The position numbers and the translations under genes are program-made. Positions 57,311 through 64,000 of a DNA stretch of 64,000 nt are shown one piece after another (within the stretch, counting starts at the first letter, position 1; each line of letters begins with the position of its first letter). Origin of the DNA: Wolbachia endosymbiont of Ctenocephalides felis wCfeT (GTDB lineage Bacteria; Pseudomonadota; Alphaproteobacteria; Rickettsiales; Anaplasmataceae); contig NZ_CP051156.1 in NCBI RefSeq assembly GCF_012277295.1, positions 1,431,539 through 1,495,538 on the forward strand, read 5' to 3'. The notes below the pieces were generated by a model. That model was not told the origin of the DNA. It searched no databases and worked only from the letters and a program-made list of their open reading frames with translations.

Positions 57311-58400
57311 GGCTTTGTTGCATCGCTCTTTGGATAGGAGACAATGCATAATAAATTCATGAAGCTATCTCAAATTTAGCCATGCCTATTTCAGTAAATT
57401 TGTTCAGCAAATAACACTTGAGTAGCATTTCTTTCTCACGGTTAATCTCAGATTTGTTCCTAAAACTAAACCCAAATGTTTGCTTCAGTCGCGAGAAAAA
57501 ACTTTCTATATAAGATCTCTTCCCATAATTTATCTCTTTTTTCCACTTCTTCATACCATCTTCACCATATGACTTTATGAGCTTGATTGTAGAATTTCTC
57601 TCAGCCATATAATCCAGCTTTGGATGCTCCACTGCATTGTTTTGCAGAGGAATTTTTGTCTTTATGCCAAGCTCATTGCACAATTTGTATAACTTCTTTC
57701 GATTATATGCTCTGTCTGCATATAGTGTGCTTATATTGTATTTAGCATTAGCCCTTGCAATAAGATCACAGGCTCCATAGTGGTCAGAATAAACTCCACT
57801 ACTGTATTTTGCAGCTATGACTTTTTTGCTACCTATCTCCAGCATTACATGCAATTTTCTTGTTTGCTTATAGCCACGGTACTTTCTATCTGTACCGTTT
57901 GCCTTACTATGGCCTGGAATATTATTGTAGATGCTTATTCCAGTGCTATCTATGGCGATCTCAATATTTTCCATACTGTTTTTATCATGTCTTCGATCAT
58001 TAATTTTTAAGTTAAGCTTTTTGAATCTTCTGGAAGCCTGGGAATAGCTGATAACTTGCAAATTTTTTCCTATTTGCTCAAGGTATCCCGCTATAAACCC
58101 CACCGTTTGTCTTAGGCCTATTCTAAACAAATAAGTTATTATGTGAATTAGAATTACGACTTTATCACTATAAATATTGTTGCTACCGGCCATTTTGGGA
58201 CTTTTTTCGTACCAATTTTCTATGGCATCGTTGACGTAATAAAAAATATTTCCTCTTTCTTGGAGAAATTTGTTATATTCGTAGCAGTTACTGACTTTCA
58301 TTTTGACTGGCATATTTTTCCTTTGTCAGTTAAATGCCTGTTTATAATGAATTTTGTCAGTAACTCCCAGTTCTTTTTACTTTAGCTATGCAACAAAGCC
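57311..58400 (-). mobile_element. IS5-family (IS903-type) element, copy 3
   Basis: Minus orientation, 1090 bp, GGCTTTGTTGCAT ends. Perfect 9-bp target duplication CGCTAGAAT at 57302-57310 and 58401-58409, which places the element in the IS903 subgroup (9-bp duplications). Confidence 0.96.
57357..58313 (-). CDS. IS5-family transposase, copy 3
   Basis: 318 residues, the same protein as copies 1 and 2, intact, with the D-D-E motifs listed for copy 1. Confidence 0.95.
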   Translation of the reverse strand: MPVKMKVSNCYEYNKFLQERGNIFYYVNDAIENWYEKSPKMAGSNNIYSDKVVILIHIITYLFRIGLRQTVGFIAGYLEQIGKNLQVISYSQASRRFKKLNLKINDRRHDKNSMENIEIAIDSTGISIYNNIPGHSKANGTDRKYRGYKQTRKLHVMLEIGSKKVIAAKYSSGVYSDHYGACDLIARANAKYNISTLYADRAYNRKKLYKLCNELGIKTKIPLQNNAVEHPKLDYMAERNSTIKLIKSYGEDGMKKWKKEINYGKRSYIESFFSRLKQTFGFSFRNKSEINREKEMLLKCYLLNKFTEIGMAKFEIAS

Positions 58401-58801
58401 CGCTAGAATCCAGGTCTTTTTGACTTGATCCTATAATCAAGCCATAGTATGACAAAGATGCTTTATTATTAAAACGTTTTTATTAATTTCATAAGTGTAG
58501 CTCTCCATTCTACTTCCTTTGAAAATATCATTACTAAAATACTTTATTATTAAAATACTTTTATTAATTTCATAGGTATAGCTACCCATTCTACCTCCCA
58601 TTAAAAATATCATTATTAATATATAAATTTTATCTAATATTCTTAATTTTAGTCGACTTTTTAATAGGATTATGGGAAATTATATGAAAATCAGTTATTT
58701 CCAAAACGGAAATAACTGGTCTTTAAAAGTATATTGCCGCATGATAGTAGCGTTAAAGTTGTAATTTTGGAGTTTATGGAAGCTTTGGTGTTTGTATGGT
58801 T
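58401..58801. repeat. dispersed non-coding repeat, copy 2, with internal duplication
   Basis: Partner of 43274-43592. It contains an extra internal tandem copy of the TTTTATTAATTTCATA ... CCATTCTAC segment (about 58465-58610). The hairpin AGTTATTTCC/GGAAATAACT is kept at 58693-58717. A 30-codon frame starting ATGGGAAATTATATG runs through the hairpin here but is stopped in the other copy, so coding is unlikely. It lies upstream of iscS. Confidence 0.85.
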
Positions 58802-58910
58802 GTGTTTGGAATAATGTTCGTACATCTTTGTGTTTAAATTGCTAATTTTACCTTGAAAAAATTGAGTTTTAATGCTATTAAATAGTTATAGACTTTGTCT
58901 TATGTTAGTT

Positions 58911-60149
58911 ATGAACATGAAAAGTGATAGCACTAAAGTAAAACTGCCGATATTCCTCGATTATCAGTCTACCACCAAAGTAGATCCTAGAGTTTTAGAG
59001 GTGATGATACCATATTTTGGTGAGTTTGCCAATCCGCACTCTCGTAGCCATAAATTTGGCTGGACTGCTGAAGAAGCAGTGGAAAAAGCAAGGCAATATA
59101 TTGCTGAATTAATAGGCGCGGATAGCAAAGAGATTGTGTTTACGTCAGGCGCAACTGAGTCAAATAACTTGGCAATTAAGGGAGTGGCTAACTTTTATAA
59201 GAACAAAGGTGATCATATAATCACTGTTTGCACTGAACATAAATGTGTTCTTGATTCCTGCCGACATCTGGAAAATGAAGGTTTTAAAGCTACATATCTG
59301 CCTGTTAAGCAAAACGGAATTATAGATTTGTCAAAACTCGAGGAAGCAATAACTGAAAAAACAATTCTAGTCTCAGTAATGATGGTAAATAATGAAATTG
59401 GAGTAATCCAGCCTTTGAAGGAGATAGGTGAGATATGCAGAAAACATAACATATTTTTCCACACTGATGCTGCTCAAGCCTTTGGGAAAATTCCAATTGA
59501 TGTAAATGAGTTAAACATTGATTTAATGAGCATTTCTAGCCATAAGATTTATGGTCCTATGGGAATAGGTGCATTATATGTTCGTAGAAAGAATCCACGT
59601 GTAAGATTGACGCCACTTATTAGTGGTGGTGGCCAGGAAAGGGGTATGCGCTCTGGCACAGTTCCAACTCCCCTTGCAGTTGGTTTTGGGGAAGCTGCAC
59701 GTATCGCTAAAGAAGAAATGCAAGAGGAAGAAATTAGACTGGAAGGATTGAGAGATATTTTATACCAAAGAGTAAAAGAGGCATTTCCTGATGTTGTATT
59801 AAATGGTGATTATGAGAATAGAATACCTGGCAATTTGAACTTAAGTTTTCCTTACATTGAAGGTGAGTCACTTATTATGGCAATAAAGGATTTAGCAGTA
59901 AGTTCTGGTTCTGCATGCACGTCTGCATCACTTGAGCCTTCTTATGTTATAAGATCACTGAATAATGGCCATGATCTTGAGCACTCTTCAATTAGATTTG
60001 GACTTGGTCGATTTACCACTAAAGAAGAAGTGGAATACGCGTCGAGCCTTGTGGCTAAAAATGTTGGTCGACTGAGAGAAATGAGTCCGCTTTGGGAAAT
60101 GGTGCAAGATGGTATAGATTTAAGCACCGTAAAGTGGGATGCTCATTGA
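58911..60149 (+). CDS. iscS: cysteine desulfurase IscS
   Basis: From the ATG at 58911 about 412 residues; the frame extends to an earlier ATG at 58872, but those 13 residues ([13 protein letters not shown]) are not typical and either 58911 or 58917 ([20 protein letters not shown]) is likelier. Features: [28 protein letters not shown], the PLP lysine in [12 protein letters not shown] and the persulfide cysteine loop [16 protein letters not shown]. The enzyme takes sulfur from cysteine for iron-sulfur clusters and tRNA thiolation. IscU and related genes are not in the window. Confidence 0.97.
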   Translation: MNMKSDSTKVKLPIFLDYQSTTKVDPRVLEVMIPYFGEFANPHSRSHKFGWTAEEAVEKARQYIAELIGADSKEIVFTSGATESNNLAIKGVANFYKNKGDHIITVCTEHKCVLDSCRHLENEGFKATYLPVKQNGIIDLSKLEEAITEKTILVSVMMVNNEIGVIQPLKEIGEICRKHNIFFHTDAAQAFGKIPIDVNELNIDLMSISSHKIYGPMGIGALYVRRKNPRVRLTPLISGGGQERGMRSGTVPTPLAVGFGEAARIAKEEMQEEEIRLEGLRDILYQRVKEAFPDVVLNGDYENRIPGNLNLSFPYIEGESLIMAIKDLAVSSGSACTSASLEPSYVIRSLNNGHDLEHSSIRFGLGRFTTKEEVEYASSLVAKNVGRLREMSPLWEMVQDGIDLSTVKWDAH

Positions 60150-60237
60150 TTATGGTTGCGATTTTATCAATAGCTGGTGTTGGAGGAATAAGCAGTAAAC
60201 ACTTATTCTTTACTAATCCGTGGCAGATCTGCCAAAT

Positions 60238-60259
60238 CAAGCAAAATTTTGTTTGCTTG
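60238..60259. other. hairpin between iscS and mlaC
   Basis: Arms CAAGCAAA (60238-60245) and TTTGCTTG (60252-60259), 6-base loop. No T-run follows. It may attenuate or end the iscS transcript. Confidence 0.4.
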
Positions 60260-60317
60260 CAAACCCTGCTTCCTTTAAGCTTTATAAGGGCTAATATTTT
60301 TTAAATATTACAGTTTT

Positions 60318-60905
60318 ATGAATATTATCAAAGTTTTAGTGCTCTTTTTCTGCATTACGGTTTCATCAAATACATACACTCATTGCGCAGATCATAAAAT
60401 TTTCATACAAACTATGAAGCAGCAAGTAGATAACATATTTGCAAAGGGAAATAAGGATCGGAAGTACATATATTCAAAGCTCCAGGAAATGATTCATGAT
60501 CATGTTGATCTTAAAGGAATATCCAGGTTTGTTATGGGAAAGCATTGGACTATGGCTCCAAAGAGAGAAAAAGCAATCTTTTTAAGAGAATATGAAATAT
60601 ATCTAACGCGCTTATGTACTAAAATTATATATAAGTATATGAATGATAGTGAAATGACTGTGATGAGTACAAGAGTAGTTGACGATAACACTTGCTTAGT
60701 CAATACGAGATTTTCTTATGGCAATGAAGAGTTTACAAATGTTGACTTTAAAATTACTAAAGATGGTAACTCCTTCTCGATAAGTGATGTTGTGATGAGT
60801 GGTATAAGCATTGCTATTAATCAACGCTCTCAATTTAACGAAAAGATTGATATGCATAGTATTACAAATGTAATAGAAGAGCTGAAATGTAGCAATAGTC
60901 TATGA
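60318..60905 (+). CDS. mlaC: MlaC/Ttg2D-type periplasmic lipid carrier
   Basis: 195 residues. A signal peptide is seen (IIKVLVLFFCITVSSNTYTHC, cleavage near residue 23). The mature part follows MlaC: MKQQVDNIFAKGN, VDLKGISRFVMGKHWTMAP, REKAIFLREYEIYLTRLC, and late strands including FKITKDGNSFSISDVVMSG. MlaC shuttles phospholipid between the outer-membrane complex and MlaFEDB. Its likely partners MlaF and MlaE are at 33.5-35.0 kb. folC overlaps its stop by 4 bases. Confidence 0.9.
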   Translation: MNIIKVLVLFFCITVSSNTYTHCADHKIFIQTMKQQVDNIFAKGNKDRKYIYSKLQEMIHDHVDLKGISRFVMGKHWTMAPKREKAIFLREYEIYLTRLCTKIIYKYMNDSEMTVMSTRVVDDNTCLVNTRFSYGNEEFTNVDFKITKDGNSFSISDVVMSGISIAINQRSQFNEKIDMHSITNVIEELKCSNSL

Positions 60906-62230
60906 TATATATGCCGCATTGGCCTAAACCACTTGGTAAAAGGCCTGGTGACTTTTCTCTGAGTCGCATGAAAAGCTTTTTAAATGGGCTCGATAATCCT
61001 GAGAAGAAAATATCACAGGCAATTTACATAGCTGGTACCAATGGAAAGGGGTCAACGCTATCGTTTATAAGATATATAATGCAAGCAGCAGGATATAGTG
61101 TTCATACATACACCTCTCCACATTTAATTCATTTTAATGAAAGGATAGTTATTGCAGGTAATTACATTGATGATAATGAGTTATATAATTTACTAGAAGA
61201 ATGTCGTGCGGTTGTTGCAGAGCAGCATATCACTTTATTTGAAGCTGCAACAGTTGCGGCCTTTTTAGCTTTTTCCCGCCATGAGGCAGACATTGCCTTA
61301 ATTGAGGTGGGTATGGGTGGAAGGCTTGACGCAACAAATGTGATAGATAATCCAATTTTAACAATAATTACGTCTATAGGGCTTGATCACACCGAATATC
61401 TTGGTCCTACTATGGAAATTATAGCAACAGAAAAAGCTGGAATAATGAAGCCTAATGTTTCTTGCGTAATAGCACCACAAAACAAGTCTGTGATGAATAC
61501 GCTGGAGCATCACGCAATAGGGGCAAAATCTCCTTTATATAGAGGTGGTTATGAGTGGAATTGCACGCAACAAAATGGTAAAATGTTTTTTCAATCAGCT
61601 ATTCAATCAATAGAGTTTCCTTTGCCAGCATTAAGGGGTGGTCATCAAGTAATAAATGCAGGAAATGCCATTGCAGCATGTAGTATTTTGAGTGGCAAAC
61701 ATGGATTTAATATTGGAGAGGAAGATATTGCTTCGGGTTTGCAAAATGCCTATTGGCCAGCACGGTTAGAGCACATAAAAGAAGGGAGATTAGTTTCTTT
61801 GCTGCCAAAAGATTGGCAATTATTTTTAGATGGTGCACACAACAGCGATGGCGCAAGAGTATTGTCTGAATGGATAAAGGATAACTTTGCTGAAGGTATC
61901 TATGTGATTTTCGGCGTTACACGCAATAGAAATGTAGAGGAGTTTTTGACATATTTAAAGCCATATACAAAGTTGTTATGTGCAGTTTGCGTAAAATCAG
62001 AACCCAAAGCAACAAGCACAGATTTGATCAAAAAAGGAGCTAATAACATAGGAATAGAAGCAATTGAGTGCGAATCAATCAGCGATGCAATATTAAATCA
62101 CATATTAAAAGCATCTACTCAAAATATAAAAACTATACTAATTTACGGTTCACTGTTCTTAACCAGAGATTTGGCTATAGAAAACAATTATCAATTAAGA
62201 GATGGTCAAGTTGCCTCCTCTACTGGTTAA
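60902..62230 (+). CDS. folC: folylpolyglutamate synthase / dihydrofolate synthase
   Basis: 442 residues. The P-loop is YIAGTNGKGSTLSFIRYI, followed by TSPHLIHFNERI, VGMGGRLDATNVID and ITSIGLDHTEYLGPT, the Mur-ligase-like core of FolC. The C-terminal domain has LFLDGAHNSDGARVL. It adds glutamate to folates and, in the bifunctional form, to dihydropteroate. Starts inside the mlaC stop (ATGA). Complete, despite IS66 insertion soon after its end. Confidence 0.96.
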   Translation: MIYMPHWPKPLGKRPGDFSLSRMKSFLNGLDNPEKKISQAIYIAGTNGKGSTLSFIRYIMQAAGYSVHTYTSPHLIHFNERIVIAGNYIDDNELYNLLEECRAVVAEQHITLFEAATVAAFLAFSRHEADIALIEVGMGGRLDATNVIDNPILTIITSIGLDHTEYLGPTMEIIATEKAGIMKPNVSCVIAPQNKSVMNTLEHHAIGAKSPLYRGGYEWNCTQQNGKMFFQSAIQSIEFPLPALRGGHQVINAGNAIAACSILSGKHGFNIGEEDIASGLQNAYWPARLEHIKEGRLVSLLPKDWQLFLDGAHNSDGARVLSEWIKDNFAEGIYVIFGVTRNRNVEEFLTYLKPYTKLLCAVCVKSEPKATSTDLIKKGANNIGIEAIECESISDAILNHILKASTQNIKTILIYGSLFLTRDLAIENNYQLRDGQVASSTG

Positions 62231-62236
62231 AAAAGT

Positions 62237-62487
62237 TTAGTGAAACTTGACCAATTTTGCTATAGTTTTAGTGATAATGCCTGGAGTGTCTGAAGGAACT
62301 TCCAAGCTAAGCAATTCTTTTATAGCAGATTCACTGTTTTCATTTGCTATGAAATTATGCAAAATGTTTTCTATATTCTTAGTGATGTCGTGCTTTCTTA
62401 TAGGATGATCTAGCGGGTATCGCTTATTGATAGTCTGAATACTGGAATACTCGACAAAAGCCTGATCTTTAAATGCAAGCTGTCTTA
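62237..62487 (-). pseudogene. C-terminal fragment of an unrecognised gene cut by IS66 copy D
   Basis: On the minus strand a continuous 82-codon frame runs from the IS junction to a TAA at 62237-62239: RQLAFKDQAFVEYSSIQTIN, then YPLDHPIRKHDITKNIENIL, then AIKELLSLEVPSDTPGIITK. The composition and lack of stops indicate a real protein end. I do not recognise the family. The 5' part should resume beyond the nested IS66 pair, outside the window. Its stop is 7 bases past the convergent folC stop. Confidence 0.7.
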
Positions 62488-63148
62488 GTATCCATTCAGC
62501 CGGGCGGTAAAATAAAGAGTAGACAAGGAATGCTAAAAAGGTAAACTAGAGTGGCTGTGAGGTAATATGGTTGATCTTTTAGAATTTTGCGAAAGTTTAA
62601 GCAGACTATAGAAAAGTTAGAAACAAAAATAGAAGAGCTTAAAGCAGAAAATAAAGCGCTAAGGATCGAAAACGCTGAGTTAAAAGAAAGGCTTGGCTTA
62701 AATTCAAAAAATTCATCTATACCAAGCTCCAAAGAATTATATAAGATGAGGGAAAATAAGCCAAAAAGTGACAGGAAAGTAGGAGCACAGGTTGGACATA
62801 AAGGCAGTTACCGCCCTAAAATGGAGGCAGATGAGATGGTAAAAATAGAACTGCCCAATACGTGTGAGTGCGGAGGAGAAATTGCGGTATCAAAAGATCC
62901 GTATACTCATCAAAAGGTCGATTTGCCGGAAATCAAGCCGTATGTAGTTGAATATCAACTAGAGCATGGACGTTGCAAAAGATGTGGAAAAAGAAAAAGT
63001 AGCAAGCTACAAGAAGGAGTAACTGCGGACACATTTGGTCCAAGAGTTAAGTCAGTAATTGCAGCATTAAGTGGATTTTACAAGAATTCGAAAAAAGAAG
63101 TGGCAAATATTATAAAGGACATTTTCAACCTGGATATCAGCGTCGGTA
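62488..63148 (+). mobile_element. IS66-family element, copy D, interrupted by copy E
   Basis: Starts with GTATCCATTCAG and follows copies A-C exactly for 661 bases. It breaks at CGTCGGTA, where an inverted IS66 end begins. The remaining ~800 bases should lie beyond the window. Confidence 0.93.
62587..63148 (+). pseudogene. IS66 transposase TnpC, copy D, 5' part
   Basis: First ~187 codons of the transposase, identical in type to copy B through IIKDIFNLDISVGS. It then runs into copy E and stops at 63183 after foreign residues. The DDE core is missing, so it is inactive. Confidence 0.93.
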
Positions 63149-64000
63149 GTATCCATTCAGGTGTATGGCTTAAGAAGCAATAGCCAGTAGGTTTTGAAAA
63201 GGATTTAACTTCTTTTGCCTCCAAGTCAAGTACAATGAAATTATCCTCTCAAGAAACATATTTCCCCGTTTCGATTGTGTAAAATATGAAACTTTTCGGT
63301 AAACAACGTAATGCCGAATCTGTCGCTCAGCATAGTTGTTTGTCAGTGGAATATTTTCTGGATCGTCCAAAAATTTCCACATCATCAGATCCGATTTCAT
63401 GATATTTTTTGCTACTCGAGACGCTCCAATTGCCTCGGGTAAATTTGATATATTCTTTAAGTAATATCTCGTTCGCTTGCGTAATTTTCTTGCTCTTCTT
63501 ATGAACCTTAATGTGTCTATTTCATCCTTTAACAGAGCTTTTTTCAATGCAAATAATTCAGTAGCAACATTCCTTAAATAATACCCCAAAACTTTCACTT
63601 CGCTATTCCAACTATGAGACAACCTTTCAAAATCTCTTGCTAAATGTGCCCAACAGACCTGCCTTTTCTTGCTGGAAAAGTAGTTGTAAGCTGCATATCT
63701 GTCGGTCACTACTAGGTTGTTATTCTTTCCAAATTTACTATTTTCCAGGACTTTCATCCCTCTTGACTCTGTCAATTTGATCACACTTCCTATTTTGCTC
63801 GCAAACATCCAGCACCAGCCCTGTTTACCTTTGTTGTAATGGCTAGTTTCATCGATATGTAAAATTTTGCTCTTGCTTACCTCTTCCTCAATTTGCTCAT
63901 ATGCTTCTTGGCATTTTTCTGCCACTCTAGCCTCGCTATTTGATACACTACCGACGCTGATATCCAGGTTGAAAATGTCCTTTATAATATTTGCCACTTC
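63149..64000 (-). mobile_element. IS66-family element, copy E, nested in copy D, cut by the window edge
   Basis: Begins with the right-end GTATCCATTCAGGTGTATGG and continues as IS66 on the minus strand to the last base. A full element would end near 64609. Its insertion point is inside the transposase gene of copy D. Confidence 0.93.
63170..64000 (-). CDS. IS66 transposase TnpC, copy E, 3' part in window
   Basis: The last ~276 codons of the transposase are visible, including all three acidic residues (ILHIDETSHY, LVVTDRYAAYN, NNYAERQIR). The start lies to the right of the window. The ATG at 63997 is internal (the middle of KEVANIIKDI), not the real start. Intact as far as it can be read. Confidence 0.92.
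   Translation of the reverse strand, partial: EVANIIKDIFNLDISVGSVSNSEARVAEKCQEAYEQIEEEVSKSKILHIDETSHYNKGKQGWCWMFASKIGSVIKLTESRGMKVLENSKFGKNNNLVVTDRYAAYNYFSSKKRQVCWAHLARDFERLSHSWNSEVKVLGYYLRNVATELFALKKALLKDEIDTLRFIRRARKLRKRTRYYLKNISNLPEAIGASRVAKNIMKSDLMMWKFLDDPENIPLTNNYAERQIRHYVVYRKVSYFTQSKRGNMFLERIISLYLTWRQKKLNPFQNLLAIAS

Noticed and set aside
58680..58771. 30-codon frame through the hairpin of the dispersed repeat
   Set aside because: It is stopped in the other copy at 43507-43511, so the repeat is not conserved as coding.
60152..60304. 50-codon frame between iscS and mlaC
   Set aside because: It includes the CAAGCAAA hairpin and has a weak start; a small membrane protein is possible but unsupported.

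Overview
The window reads as a chromosomal segment of an insect-type Wolbachia (Rickettsiales, Anaplasmataceae). The support is the strong A+T bias, ankyrin-repeat and HTH_37/RadC genes of the kind carried by WO prophages, many IS66, IS5 and IS110 insertions, a group II intron, Wolbachia-style palindromic repeats (some inside genes), and a small housekeeping set typical of the group (ligA, miaB, pnp, uvrC, glyQS, gltX, purB, dnaE, iscS, folC). The strain cannot be fixed without a database search.

Layout. 1-9.6 kb is accessory DNA: a RelE-like toxin cut by the window edge, an ankyrin gene overlapping an HTH_37 regulator, ligA, a second HTH_37 gene, an Rpn-family (PD-(D/E)XK) gene split by a group II intron, a coiled-coil protein and radC. 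9.8-13.6 kb is a third HTH_37 gene broken by a block holding two diverged IS110 recombinases in tandem behind two tandem non-coding leaders; the gene also carries a stop codon. An arsM-like methyltransferase follows at 13.9-14.8 kb, then an eroded IS630 relic, an 86-bp IS66 end and a lipoprotein.

16.9-23.5 kb holds miaB, an IS5 copy fused to the 3' stub of truB, then rpsO, pnp and an rpiB-ubiG fusion. 25-35 kb is a long minus-strand run: uvrC-glyS-glyQ, a PgpA-like membrane protein, an unknown membrane protein, a CDF metal transporter and mlaF-mlaE. 35-42 kb has a YihY protein, an SDR, a GltD-like flavoprotein carrying two composite palindromic elements, and a GNAT. 43-47 kb has gltX, a frameshifted unknown gene and an HlyD-type adaptor. 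47.5-49.7 kb has a small paralogue pair, one member cut by IS66, then tRNA-Met. 49.8-56.1 kb is the rpsF-rpsR-rplI-purB cluster and dnaE. 58.9-62.2 kb has iscS, mlaC and folC. The window ends in one IS66 inserted inside another.

Mobile DNA dominates the architecture. There are three IS5 (IS903-type) copies: two sit in palindromic repeats with 9-bp target duplications, one has no duplication and abuts the truncated truB. There are three full-length IS66 copies (1461 bp each; one has a nonsense mutation), two partial ones and one remnant. Only one full IS66 copy shows a clean target duplication, which points to IS-mediated rearrangement. MlaF, MlaE and MlaC would work together in lipid transport although their genes are about 26 kb apart. 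RpsF, RpsR and RplI supply ribosomal proteins S6, S18 and L9, and GlyQ with GlyS form one synthetase. Function calls rest on motif recognition by eye; no search was run.
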